Made by a program: the position numbers and the translations under genes. The notes beneath the pieces are model-generated. The model ran no database searches. It was not told the origin of the DNA and saw nothing but the letters and a program-made list of their open reading frames with translations. 64,000 nucleotides of DNA from Streptomyces antibioticus (GTDB lineage: Bacteria > Actinomycetota > Actinomycetes > Streptomycetales > Streptomycetaceae), in assembly GCF_001514065.1 (NCBI RefSeq), contig NZ_KQ948435.1, positions 186,001 through 250,000 on the forward strand. Direction: 5' to 3'. Shown here piece by piece: positions 33,871-42,197 of this stretch (its first letter is position 1; every line of letters begins with the position of its first letter).

Positions 33871-33975
33871 GCCACCGGCCACGCAGGAAGGGCACACCCG
33901 CCTGCGCAAGGCCTTCTTGGCCACCGCGAAGGCGAACAGGCACCTCCGCAAGGCCCCCTGAGTCACAGGCCACCG
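33850..33975. repeat. Degenerate repeats of the 3' end of the preceding gene
   Basis: CGCCTGCGCAAGGCCTTCTG with GCCACCG after it (33850-33877) contains the stop of the gene at 32881-33870. It recurs at 33899-33926 as CGCCTGCGCAAGGCCTTCTT plus GGCCACCG. It recurs more weakly from 33941 as CACCTCCGCAAGGCCCCCTG plus AGTCACAGGCCACC. The copies lie in the gap before the HSP90 gene. Confidence 0.85.
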
Positions 33976-34017
33976 GCCACCGCCCACCTCCGCCGTTCCT
34001 TCACCCCGGACTGACCC

Positions 34018-35856
34018 ATGCCCCTGCGTCACAACGCCGCCGACCCCGCCGCCACCGACCGCACCTTCCAGGTCGACCTCCGCGGACTCGTCGACCTGCT
34101 CTCCCACCACCTCTACTCCAGCCCCCGCGTCTACCTGCGCGAACTGATGCAGAACGCGGTCGACGCCCTCACCGCACGGCACGCCATCGAGCCCGCCGGC
34201 GGCTTCGGCATCCGCCTGTACGCGGACGGCACGACGGTCCGCGTCGAGGACGACGGCGTCGGTCTCACCGAGGCCGACGTGCACACCTTCCTCGCCACGA
34301 TCGGCCGCAGCAGCAAGCGCGCCGACCAGGTCGCCGAGCAACGCGCCGACTTCATCGGCCAGTTCGGCATCGGCCTGCTCTCCTGCTTCCTGGTCGCCGA
34401 CGAGATCCACGTCGTCAGCCGCTCCGCCCGCACCCCCGACGCCCCCGCCGTGGAATGGCGCGGCCGCGGCGACGGCAGCTACACCGTCCGCACCCTGCCC
34501 GCCTCCGCCCGCCCCCGGCCCGGCACGACCGTCACGCTGACGCCGCGCGCCGACGCGGACGAGTGGACCCGCCCCACCCAAGTGCACGCGCTGGCCCGCC
34601 ACTTCGGCTCCCTGCTGCGCCACCCGGTGACCTTCCACGACGGCTCGGGCGGCGCGGCCGTACCGGTGAACCCCGAGCCCGCGCCCTGGGCGAGCACGTA
34701 CCCCACCCCGGGAGCCCGCTCCCGCGCGCTGGCCGCGTACGGCGAAGAGGTCTTCGGATTCACGCCGTTGGACACCATCGAGCTCGACCTCCCGGCCGTG
34801 GGCCTCAAGGGCATCGCCTGTGTGCTGCCCGAGGCGGTGCCCGCCGGGCGGCGCCACGGCCACCGCGTGCACGTCAAGGGCATGCTGCTGTCCGAGCAGG
34901 CCGAGGAGATCCTGCCCGAGTGGGCCTTCTTCGTCCGCTGTGTCGTCGACGCCGAGAGCCTGCGCCCGACCGCGTCCCGCGAGGCGCTCTACGAGGACGA
35001 CACCCTCGCCGCCGTCCGCGACGCCCTCGCCGAACGGCTGCGCGAGTGGATCGCCCGCGCCGCCGCCAGCGACCCCGAACTGCTCGGCCGCTTCCTCCAG
35101 GCCCACCACCTGGCCGTGAAGTCCCTCGCCGTGCACGACGACGAGATCCTGCAGATGCTGCTGCCGTGGCTGCCGTTCGAGACCACCGCCGGGCACTGCA
35201 CCCTCGACGAGTTCGCCCGCACCCACCGCACCGTCCTCGTGACGTCCAGCGTCGAGGAGTTCCGCCAGGTCGCGGCCATCGCCTCGGCCGCCGGACTCGG
35301 TGTCGTCAACGGCGGCTACACCTACGACCGTCAACTGGTCCACCGGCTGCCCGAGATCAGGCCCGAGGTCACCGTCGCCGACCTCGACCCGGCCACCCTC
35401 ACCGCCCACCTCGACCCCGTCGACCGGGAGACGGAACTGGCCGCCGCGGCCTATCTGGCCCAGGCCCGCGACGCCCTCGCCGTCTTCGACTGCGACGTCG
35501 CCCTGCGCACCTTCCAGCCCGCGTCCGCCCCGGCGCTCCTCGTCGACAGCCGCGAGGCCCGGCACGAACGCACCCGCTCCCAGCTCGCCCGCGAGCAGGA
35601 GGGCGGCCTGTGGGGCGACATCCTCGGCGCCCTGCGCCAGGAGGCGCCGCGCGCCCAGCTGATCCTCAACCAGCTCAACCCGCTGGTCCGCACCGCCGTC
35701 ACCATCGACGAACCCGAACTGGCCCGCACCAGCGCCGAAGCCCTCTACGGCCAGGCCGCGATGCTGTCCCGGCGCCCGCTGCGGCCCGCCGAGTCGAGCC
35801 TCATCAACCGCTCCTTCCTCGACCTCCTCGCCCACGCCCTCCGCAAGGACAGCTGA
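34018..35856 (+). CDS. HSP90-family molecular chaperone (divergent HtpG-like)
   Basis: A 612-residue GHKL ATPase chaperone. The N-terminal ATP site is intact: ELMQNAVDAL (E42, N46, D49), VEDDGVGL (D79, G82), TIGRSSKRADQ lid segment and IGQFGIGLLSCFLVADEI (114-131). The middle domain has the catalytic-loop arginine motif RPTASREAL (about residues 320-328). The C-terminal region is shorter and unlike HtpG, ending FLDLLAHALRKDS with no MEEVD tail. It is clearly more diverged than canonical HtpG, so it is probably a second, dedicated Hsp90. It sits two bases upstream of a 979-residue TPR-like gene, a pairing that echoes eukaryotic Hsp90 and its TPR co-chaperones. Its clients are unknown. Confidence 0.92.
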   Translation: MPLRHNAADPAATDRTFQVDLRGLVDLLSHHLYSSPRVYLRELMQNAVDALTARHAIEPAGGFGIRLYADGTTVRVEDDGVGLTEADVHTFLATIGRSSKRADQVAEQRADFIGQFGIGLLSCFLVADEIHVVSRSARTPDAPAVEWRGRGDGSYTVRTLPASARPRPGTTVTLTPRADADEWTRPTQVHALARHFGSLLRHPVTFHDGSGGAAVPVNPEPAPWASTYPTPGARSRALAAYGEEVFGFTPLDTIELDLPAVGLKGIACVLPEAVPAGRRHGHRVHVKGMLLSEQAEEILPEWAFFVRCVVDAESLRPTASREALYEDDTLAAVRDALAERLREWIARAAASDPELLGRFLQAHHLAVKSLAVHDDEILQMLLPWLPFETTAGHCTLDEFARTHRTVLVTSSVEEFRQVAAIASAAGLGVVNGGYTYDRQLVHRLPEIRPEVTVADLDPATLTAHLDPVDRETELAAAAYLAQARDALAVFDCDVALRTFQPASAPALLVDSREARHERTRSQLAREQEGGLWGDILGALRQEAPRAQLILNQLNPLVRTAVTIDEPELARTSAEALYGQAAMLSRRPLRPAESSLINRSFLDLLAHALRKDS

Positions 35857-35858
35857 CG

Positions 35859-38798
35859 ATGACGACCGCACCCCAGCCCCAGAGCACGGACGAGCTGTAC
35901 CAGGCGCTCCAGGAGAACGACCGGCGCCCCTACGGCCGCACCCGCACCGTCACCGCCGAGGAACTCGTAGACGCCGCCGAGCAGTTCGGCGAGCCCGGCC
36001 CGCTCATCGACGCGCTCCTCGAACTCCAGGAGGCGTACACCTACGGCTCCGAACCCCGTAAGTCCCCTGTCGTCTTCGCGCGCCTGCTCACCCTCTTCGA
36101 CGAGCAGCCCGACGTCTTCGACGAGCGCCTGCGCCACCAGCTGTTCTGGCGGTTCAAGTGGGTGGCCCATGCCCTGCGCCAGCTCCCCGAGATCCCGCTG
36201 ACCAGCCTGCGCCAGTGGCTCACGGAGATGCGCGAGCGGTACGAGAAGGCCGACCTCGGCCTCCAGCCGTACTACGGACAGGCGTACCAACTCGCCGCGC
36301 ACGTAGGGGAGGACACCGCCCTCGCCTACGACCTCTGGGCGGCCCGCCCCCGCACCCGGCTGAGCGACTGCGAGGCCTGCGAGACCTGCCAGCGCGCCCA
36401 CTACCTGCTCCGGGCGGGCGACGACGAAGGGGCCCTGCGCGCCTTCGAGCCGGTCCTCGCCGGGAAGGAGTCCTGCAAGGAGGAGCCCGCCCGCTCCGCC
36501 TCGTACGCGCTGCTGCCGCTGCTGCGCACCGGCGACACCGACCGCGCCCGCGCGCTGCACCTCACCGGCTACCGCGCCTGCCGCCGCAACCCCTCGATGT
36601 CCGAAGAGGCCGGCCGGCACCTGGAGTTCTGCGCGCTCACCGGCAACGAGGCACGCGGCCTGGAACTGCTCGCCGAGAACCGGAACCTCTTCGACGAGGT
36701 CGACTCGCCGCTGGACCAACTCGGCTTCCTCACCGGTGTGGAGGTCCTCCTCCAGCGTGTCGAGGCCCTCGGCCACGGCGACCTGCCCGCCGCCGGATAC
36801 CCGGGCCGCACCTGGACGGTGGCCGGGCTGCGCGCCGAGGTGCGCGGCCGCGCCGACGACCTCGCCGCCCGCTTCGACGCCCGCAACGGGACCACCACCC
36901 ACGCCGACCACCGCAGGGCCCGCCTCGACAGGGCCCCGCTGCTGGAGCGACTCGAACTGACCCTGCGCACGCGGGAGCTGGACGACGTGGCCCAGGCCGC
37001 CCCGGTAGCGGCGCCCGCCACCCCGGCGGCACCCGCCGTCCCCGAGTCCCTGCCCGAACTCATCCTCCGGGCAAGGGCGTTGGACGAGGTGGGACACCCG
37101 GACGCACAGACCTGCTGGGCCCGCCTGCGCACACTCGTCGCCGACCCCGGCTACAGCCACCCCGACGACCCGGCCGTGGGCCCGCTCGCCCGCCTGCGCG
37201 CGGACCTGCTGGCCGAAGAAGCCCACCGGGCGGGCGTCAAGGAGGAGTACGCCGACTCCGCCGCCCTCCACGAGGAGGCCGCGGCCCTGTACGACGACGC
37301 CGGCGAACCGGCCGACGCCGCCGTATCCCGCGCCTGCGCGCTGCTCGCCACCGCCGAGATCCCCCCGCAGGGCGAGGACGCCGCCGAGGTGCGGGTCGCC
37401 GGGCTGACCGACGCCCACGCCGCCATGGTCCGGCTCCACGAGGAGACGCCCGACCTCGCTCCGTTCCAGGAGGCCCGACTGCTGCGGCTGCGGGCCACCA
37501 CGCTCGCCGTACGCCTCCAGACGTCGGGGAACGAGGAGCACATCGCGCCGGTCCACGCCGAGATCGACCTGCTGCACACGTTCGCCACCCGGCACGGGCT
37601 CGACGGGCAGATCTCCGGGGCGCTCCTGCTGCGGGCCAGCACCCACGCCGTCTCCGGCGACCTGCCCACCGCGGTCACCGAGATCGACGCCCTTCTCCGC
37701 CTGCTGAAGGAGCACGGCCCCGCCTGGCATCTGCCGCGAACGCTCGGGCTGCGCGGCCGGCTCCAGCTCGGCCTCCGGGACGCCGAGGCCGCGTACGCGG
37801 ACCTGAGCGAGGGCCTGCGGCTGGCCGCCGACTGGCCGGCCGACACCGTCGACACCACCCGGCTCCTCGGCGACCTGGCCGAGACCTGCATGCGTCTGGG
37901 CCGCCCCGAGGAGGCCCTGCGGCACCTGACGCGCTCGGCCGAGGCGGACCTGCGCCGCGGCAGCCGGACGGACGCCTTCTGCTCCTACAGCAACGCGGCC
38001 CAGCTCAGCCTCGACCTGGGCCGCGTGGAGGACTGCATCGCGCTGCTCGACTCCCTGCTGATCGAACCGGACGTGGTCTCCGGCGAGTTGGACGACCGGC
38101 TCGTCGCCCAGCTGCGACTGACCCGCGCCCGCGCGCTGCGCACGGGGGAGGACCTCAAGGCGGCCACGGCCGAGTTCGTCGCCCTCGCGGCCGAGTCGGC
38201 GGGCTGGGACGACGACCCGGGCAGCCACGCCATGATCGCCGCGGAGACGGCCGTACTCCTCGGCGAGTCCGGCGAGTTCGACCAGGCGCGTGCGGTCGCG
38301 GACCAGGCACTCGCCGCCCACGCCAAGGCGCCGCGCTACGAGATGCTCAGCAACTGCCTGCGCGAACTGGCCCGCCTCCAGGCCCAGCAGCAGGGCGCCG
38401 ACGGTCTCGCCGACGCCCGCGCCTTTCTCGCCGACGCCGGCCGGGTCGCCGACGAGGCCCGCGCCGCCCGCTACGAGGCCCACGGCCGCTCCCTGGACAG
38501 CGCCCTGGCCTACGAGCACGGCCGGATCAACGCCTACGCCGGCGAGTACGAGGACGCGCTGATCGCCCTGGACAAGACCCTCGCCCTGCTCGGCGAGCCG
38601 GGCCAGGACCAGGACCACGCCGGGGAGTGGGCCGAGAGTGTTCGCCTCGCCGGCGCCGTCGAGGGCCTCTACCTGGAACGCCCCGCCCCTGCCCTCACCC
38701 GCCTCGACGCGGCGATCACCCGCCTGACCGCCCTGGGCCACACCGAGGAGACGCAGTCCCTCACCGCCCTGGCGGCCCGCCTGCGCGACGAGGCGTGA
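35859..38798 (+). CDS. Large TPR-like repeat protein coupled to HSP90
   Basis: A 979-residue soluble protein built of helical repeats along almost its whole length. Clear TPR-like pairs include ALLLRASTHAVSGDLPTAVTEIDALLRLL, LAETCMRLGRPEEALRHLTRSAEADL, NAAQLSLDLGRVEDCIALLDSLL and YEHGRINAYAGEYEDALIALDKTL. Near residue 170 is a cysteine cluster, CEACETCQRAHYLL, with another cysteine at ESCKEE, a possible zinc or redox site. The middle has an Ala/Pro-rich linker (AAPVAAPATPAAPAVPESL). It lacks catalytic or DNA-binding domains. It starts two bases after the HSP90 stop and ends at a strong hairpin. A co-chaperone or client-docking role is inferred from that coupling. Confidence 0.85.
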   Translation: MTTAPQPQSTDELYQALQENDRRPYGRTRTVTAEELVDAAEQFGEPGPLIDALLELQEAYTYGSEPRKSPVVFARLLTLFDEQPDVFDERLRHQLFWRFKWVAHALRQLPEIPLTSLRQWLTEMRERYEKADLGLQPYYGQAYQLAAHVGEDTALAYDLWAARPRTRLSDCEACETCQRAHYLLRAGDDEGALRAFEPVLAGKESCKEEPARSASYALLPLLRTGDTDRARALHLTGYRACRRNPSMSEEAGRHLEFCALTGNEARGLELLAENRNLFDEVDSPLDQLGFLTGVEVLLQRVEALGHGDLPAAGYPGRTWTVAGLRAEVRGRADDLAARFDARNGTTTHADHRRARLDRAPLLERLELTLRTRELDDVAQAAPVAAPATPAAPAVPESLPELILRARALDEVGHPDAQTCWARLRTLVADPGYSHPDDPAVGPLARLRADLLAEEAHRAGVKEEYADSAALHEEAAALYDDAGEPADAAVSRACALLATAEIPPQGEDAAEVRVAGLTDAHAAMVRLHEETPDLAPFQEARLLRLRATTLAVRLQTSGNEEHIAPVHAEIDLLHTFATRHGLDGQISGALLLRASTHAVSGDLPTAVTEIDALLRLLKEHGPAWHLPRTLGLRGRLQLGLRDAEAAYADLSEGLRLAADWPADTVDTTRLLGDLAETCMRLGRPEEALRHLTRSAEADLRRGSRTDAFCSYSNAAQLSLDLGRVEDCIALLDSLLIEPDVVSGELDDRLVAQLRLTRARALRTGEDLKAATAEFVALAAESAGWDDDPGSHAMIAAETAVLLGESGEFDQARAVADQALAAHAKAPRYEMLSNCLRELARLQAQQQGADGLADARAFLADAGRVADEARAARYEAHGRSLDSALAYEHGRINAYAGEYEDALIALDKTLALLGEPGQDQDHAGEWAESVRLAGAVEGLYLERPAPALTRLDAAITRLTALGHTEETQSLTALAARLRDEA

Positions 38799-38802
38799 CA
38801 CA

Positions 38803-38835
38803 CCGGTGCCGGGGCCACATCCGCCCCGGCACCGG
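38803..38835 (+). terminator. Hairpin terminator of the HSP90-TPR operon
   Basis: A 13-base perfect stem, CCGGTGCCGGGGC with GCCCCGGCACCGG, and a 7-base loop, five bases after the TPR gene stop. There is no T tract, as for many Streptomyces terminators. It separates the module from the convergent MFS gene. Confidence 0.85.
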
Positions 38836-38878
38836 AATCCCCTCCGCGTGCGGAGTCCTGACGGACAGAGGGCCCCGC

Positions 38879-40306
38879 TCAGTGGCGGCCCTGCGCGGGT
38901 GCCTCGCGGGGAAGGAGCCACACGAACGCGAAGCAGAGGACGAGGACTGCGCCTATGGCGCCGAGCGCGGTGAGAAACCCGTGCCGTTGCCCGCCTGTGG
39001 ACACCGCGTCGAAGTAGACGGTGGTGACGATCGCCGCTCCCAAGGCGTTGGCGAGCTGTTGAACCGCGGAGAGTGAGCCGCCGGCGCTGCCGGCCTCCTC
39101 CCTGCGGACGTCGCCGATGGTCACGTCGTAGATGCTCGCGAGGCACGCGCCCATGCCGAGACCCAGGACGAGCACGGAGGGAGCGAGCGCCCACGCGGAG
39201 ACCCCGTCGCCCAGCGCGACGCCGGTGATGAACATGCCCGCGACCGCCGCGATCGTGACGACCAGCCCCGCGATGACGAGCCGGCGCCCGAGTCTCGGGA
39301 TCAGGGGCCGCGCGGCGAACGACGACACGATGATGCCCAGCATCATGGGCGACATCGCGAGAGCGGCACGGGCGGGTGCGAAGCCGAGTCCGAGCTGGAA
39401 GTACAGCGACACGACGTAGGCGAACCCGTTGACGGCGGCGAAGTAGGCGAGTCCGACGAGCAGCCCGCTGACGAATCCCCGGTTGCCCAGGAGCGACGGC
39501 AGGATGAGCGGATTGCTCGCTCGCCGCTGGCGCCACACGAACAGGCCCAGGAAGACGAGGCCGACGAAGAGGGCGAGCAGGGGGGTCGGGCCCCACCCCG
39601 CTGTCGATCCCTCGATGAGGCCGTAGATGAAGCCGACCATGGTGACGGCGAGAAGGCCCGAACCGAGTCCGTCGATCGCCACGGGCTGAAGGGCTGTGTC
39701 CTTGGGCAGGATGAGCCACCCCGCGATCAGACCGGCGGCGCACAGCAGGATGTTGATGAGGAACATCGGCCTCCAGGTGAGACCCCACAGGTCGGCGCCG
39801 ATGAGGAAGCCGGCGAAGATCGGCCCGACGAGGGCCGCGCCGCCGAGCACGGGCCCGAACATGCTGGCCGCTGTGGGGAATTGGGCCCGTGAGAACGTGC
39901 TGATCAGGATGCCGATCCCTTGAGGGATGAGCAGTGCCCCGAAGGCCCCCTGGAGGAAGCGGGCGCCGATGAGCATGGCCGGGTCGAACGAGATCGCGCA
40001 CAGCAGCGAGGTGATGCCGAATCCGGCCATCCCGATGAGGAACACCCGGCGCTTGCCGAACCGGTCGCCGAGACGTCCTCCGACCACGAGCAGGACACCC
40101 AGGGCGAGTGCGTAGGAGGCGCCGAGCCATTTCACGAGGCTTTCGCCGCCGCCCAGTTCTCGGACGATGGTGGGGGCGGCGATGTTGGTGATGGTGGAGT
40201 CCATCAGGTCGAGGGCGGCCGCGGCCAGGATGACCGAGAGGATCGCCCAGAGTCTGGGGGTGAGACGCGATTCCTCGCGGCCCGGGTGAGTTGCTGTCGA
40301 TGACAT
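38879..40306 (-). CDS. DHA2-type MFS drug exporter
   Basis: A 475-residue, 14-helix exporter (EmrB/QacA group): ILSVILAAAALDLMDSTITNIAAPTI (helix 1 with the DxT motif), KWLGASYALALGVLLVVGGRLGDRFGKRRVFLIG (motif A) and GPVLGGAALVGPIFAGFL (motif C of antiporters). It lies 86 bases downstream of the PadR gene on the same strand, so PadR probably represses it together with itself. The exported compounds are unknown. Confidence 0.93.
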   Translation of the reverse strand: MSSTATHPGREESRLTPRLWAILSVILAAAALDLMDSTITNIAAPTIVRELGGGESLVKWLGASYALALGVLLVVGGRLGDRFGKRRVFLIGMAGFGITSLLCAISFDPAMLIGARFLQGAFGALLIPQGIGILISTFSRAQFPTAASMFGPVLGGAALVGPIFAGFLIGADLWGLTWRPMFLINILLCAAGLIAGWLILPKDTALQPVAIDGLGSGLLAVTMVGFIYGLIEGSTAGWGPTPLLALFVGLVFLGLFVWRQRRASNPLILPSLLGNRGFVSGLLVGLAYFAAVNGFAYVVSLYFQLGLGFAPARAALAMSPMMLGIIVSSFAARPLIPRLGRRLVIAGLVVTIAAVAGMFITGVALGDGVSAWALAPSVLVLGLGMGACLASIYDVTIGDVRREEAGSAGGSLSAVQQLANALGAAIVTTVYFDAVSTGGQRHGFLTALGAIGAVLVLCFAFVWLLPREAPAQGRH

Positions 40307-40392
40307 CGGCTGTTTCTTTCAGCTCGGATGACGGGGCGCGTGGCTGCACCCGGTGCGGCGCAGGGGGCAGCGTTTCGGGAGGCTGAGCCGTA

Positions 40393-40941
40393 TCAGCTGT
40401 TCGCGGGCGTCTCTCCGGCGAGCAGCAGATACAGCGAGCGGCGGGCCTCGTCGAGGATCTCCGCGGCGGCCACGACCTGGTCGTCCGTGCCTCCGCGCGC
40501 GACCTGCCGGGTTGCGTCGTGCAGTCGTCCCAGAAGGGACCTGAGGTCGGGGGCGCCGTCGTGCGGTTCCGTGGCGGCGAAGAGGTCGCCGGCCTGGTCG
40601 GCCTGGGTCCGGGCCGCCTCCCGCCCGGCCTCGGTCAACTCGGCGAGTTTGCGGCCGGACTGCGCGGTGACGGTGACCAGGCCCTCGTCCTCCAGCTGGC
40701 TGATCGCGGGGTAGACCGCGCCGGGGCTCGGCGTCCAGCGGCCGTTGCCGCGTTCGGTGATCGCCTGCATGAGCTGGTACCCGTGCATGGGCTGTTCGGC
40801 GAGAAGGGCCAGGATCGCGACCCGTACGTCACCACGACGCATGCGGGACCGCCCCCAGCCTCCTTCATGGCCGTGGTGGTGATGCCATCCACCCTCGTAG
40901 TGGCCGCGGTGGCCGTGGTCGTGACGGCCGTGACTGTTCAC
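40393..40941 (-). CDS. PadR-family repressor with His-rich N-terminus
   Basis: A 182-residue repressor. The first 34 residues are histidine/glycine-rich (HGRHDHGHRGHYEGGWHHHH), then the PadR winged helix: VRVAILALLAEQPMHGYQLMQAITERGNGRWTPSPGAVYPAISQLEDEGLV. A C-terminal dimer helix follows. GTG 40941 has an excellent AAGGAGG ribosome site. Upstream, CGAT-GT-ATCG (40970-40979) is a candidate operator. The His-rich tail could bind a metal and is not needed for the PadR fold. The MFS exporter follows, the usual PadR target. Confidence 0.92.
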   Translation of the reverse strand: MNSHGRHDHGHRGHYEGGWHHHHGHEGGWGRSRMRRGDVRVAILALLAEQPMHGYQLMQAITERGNGRWTPSPGAVYPAISQLEDEGLVTVTAQSGRKLAELTEAGREAARTQADQAGDLFAATEPHDGAPDLRSLLGRLHDATRQVARGGTDDQVVAAAEILDEARRSLYLLLAGETPANS

Positions 40942-40969
40942 AATGACCTCCTTCGGGCTCAGGCGGTAA

Positions 40970-40979
40970 CGATGTATCG
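40970..40979. promoter_or_regulatory. Candidate PadR operator
   Basis: CGAT-GT-ATCG lies 29 bases upstream of the padR-type start. It resembles the ATAC/GTAT-type dyads bound by PadR repressors, but the symmetry is short. Confidence 0.4.
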
Positions 40980-41080
40980 AGACTGTTCCGCAGGCTTGGA
41001 GAGGAGGCCTTGTTGCAAGAAACCGTCAGTCGAGAGTCATGAAATGAAGCAATCCGTCGACGTCTTCGGGGCGGTGCAGG

Positions 41081-42052
41081 TCAGCGAGTGAGTCGTTTGA
41101 TCTGCCGCAGAGCCGGGGCGGTCTCGACGTACTGCACGCCCGGCAGCGTGCCGACGTGGTCGGCCAGGTAGCGGTAGAGGCCGCCGGTGTTGCGGGTCAT
41201 CGCGGTGGCGACCATGTTGTGCGGCCCGGTGACCGCCGCGGCGAAGCTGATCGGCGCGTGCGCGGCGAGGGCGGTGCCCACCTCTTCGAGCCGGGCGGGG
41301 TCCACCCGAAGCCAGAGGTACGACATGAGGCGAAAGCCGAGCCGGCTCGGCGGGAACTCGGTGCAGATCAGCACGACACCCTCGGCCACCAGACGGTCCA
41401 CCCGTCGTTTCGCGGTGGAGTTCGTGAGCCCCGTGATCGCGGCGAGCTGCGGGTAGGTCGCCCGGGCGTCCTCGGCCAGTGCCGCGATGAGTGCGTGGTC
41501 GGCCTCGTCGAGGTCCGCGATGTCGGCGTCCGGTTCCACGGTGCGCGGCACCGCAGGCGCCAGGGCGGCATGCTGCTCGGGTGCGAGGGGGTGGTGCTTG
41601 GTGGCCCAGACCGGGGGATCGCCTTCGTAGACATGCAGCAGACAGTGAGCGTTGATGGCGGTGACGCGGTTCATCCGGTGCAGGCTCGGCAGCAGCGGCG
41701 CGTCGTTCTCCTCGGTGGCCGGCGCGGTGATGCCGCAGTGAAGCTCGGTGCCGGCGCCGCCGATGGACACGTACGCCGTCTCCGGGCGCTTCGCCAGCGC
41801 CTCGGCCAGCGGTGTCGCGGCGTCGGGCGTGACCTGGATGCGCACGATCCATTCGGTCCGGCCCAGCCGTGCCGGCACGGGACGGGCGACGGTCCGCAGA
41901 CCCAGCTCGCGGAGGTTGCGAAAGCGGCGGGCGGCCGTGTTCTCCGAGACGTCCAGGACCTGGCCGATCCGTCGGAAGGACGCCCGTCCGTCGAGCTGGA
42001 GGGCCTGCAGCACCTTCCGATCCAGCTCGTCCAAGGTGACGGATTCCAGCAT
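41081..42052 (-). CDS. Lrp/AsnC-family regulator with two AsnC-type units
   Basis: A 323-residue protein, about twice the length of a standard Lrp. Unit 1: LDRKVLQALQLDGRASFRRIGQVLDVSENTAARRFRNLRELGL (HTH), then IVRIQVTPDAATPLAEALAKRPETAYVS. Unit 2: LDEADHALIAALAEDARATYPQLAAITGLTNSTAKRRVDRLVAEGVV (HTH), then YLWLRVDPARLEEVGTAL and a RAM-like ligand domain. Such double Lrp proteins are common in Streptomyces. It diverges from an MFS exporter 145 bases away, which is the likely target. Confidence 0.92.
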   Translation of the reverse strand: MLESVTLDELDRKVLQALQLDGRASFRRIGQVLDVSENTAARRFRNLRELGLRTVARPVPARLGRTEWIVRIQVTPDAATPLAEALAKRPETAYVSIGGAGTELHCGITAPATEENDAPLLPSLHRMNRVTAINAHCLLHVYEGDPPVWATKHHPLAPEQHAALAPAVPRTVEPDADIADLDEADHALIAALAEDARATYPQLAAITGLTNSTAKRRVDRLVAEGVVLICTEFPPSRLGFRLMSYLWLRVDPARLEEVGTALAAHAPISFAAAVTGPHNMVATAMTRNTGGLYRYLADHVGTLPGVQYVETAPALRQIKRLTR

Positions 42053-42197
42053 GAACTGCCTCCAGCGTGTCGGTTAACTCCATCATCCACGCCCTGGTGA
42101 CGTCATCGCGAGCGGGGGAGCGGGATGGTGGAGCGAACGAACCGGCACACCAGCACACCGTGATCACCGCCGGTCCTGGCTACGGAAGGTACAGATC

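Noticed and set aside
32854-35871. Open frame of about 1,000 codons on the minus strand opposite the HSP90 genes
   Set aside because: Its composition is Gly/Val/Glu-rich with no family motif, while the plus strand carries unmistakable HSP90 motifs. It is a shadow frame of high-GC coding DNA.
33126-38798. 1,890-codon frame suggesting an HSP90-TPR fusion
   Set aside because: Only its last part is in the TPR gene frame. Upstream it reads arginine/proline shadow sequence through the HSP90 gene, whose own frame ends at 35856. They are two proteins.
35745-40349. 1,534-codon open frame on the minus strand
   Set aside because: It runs opposite the TPR gene and out of frame with the MFS gene. The length reflects the lack of stop codons in high-GC shadow frames, and no domain is recognisable.
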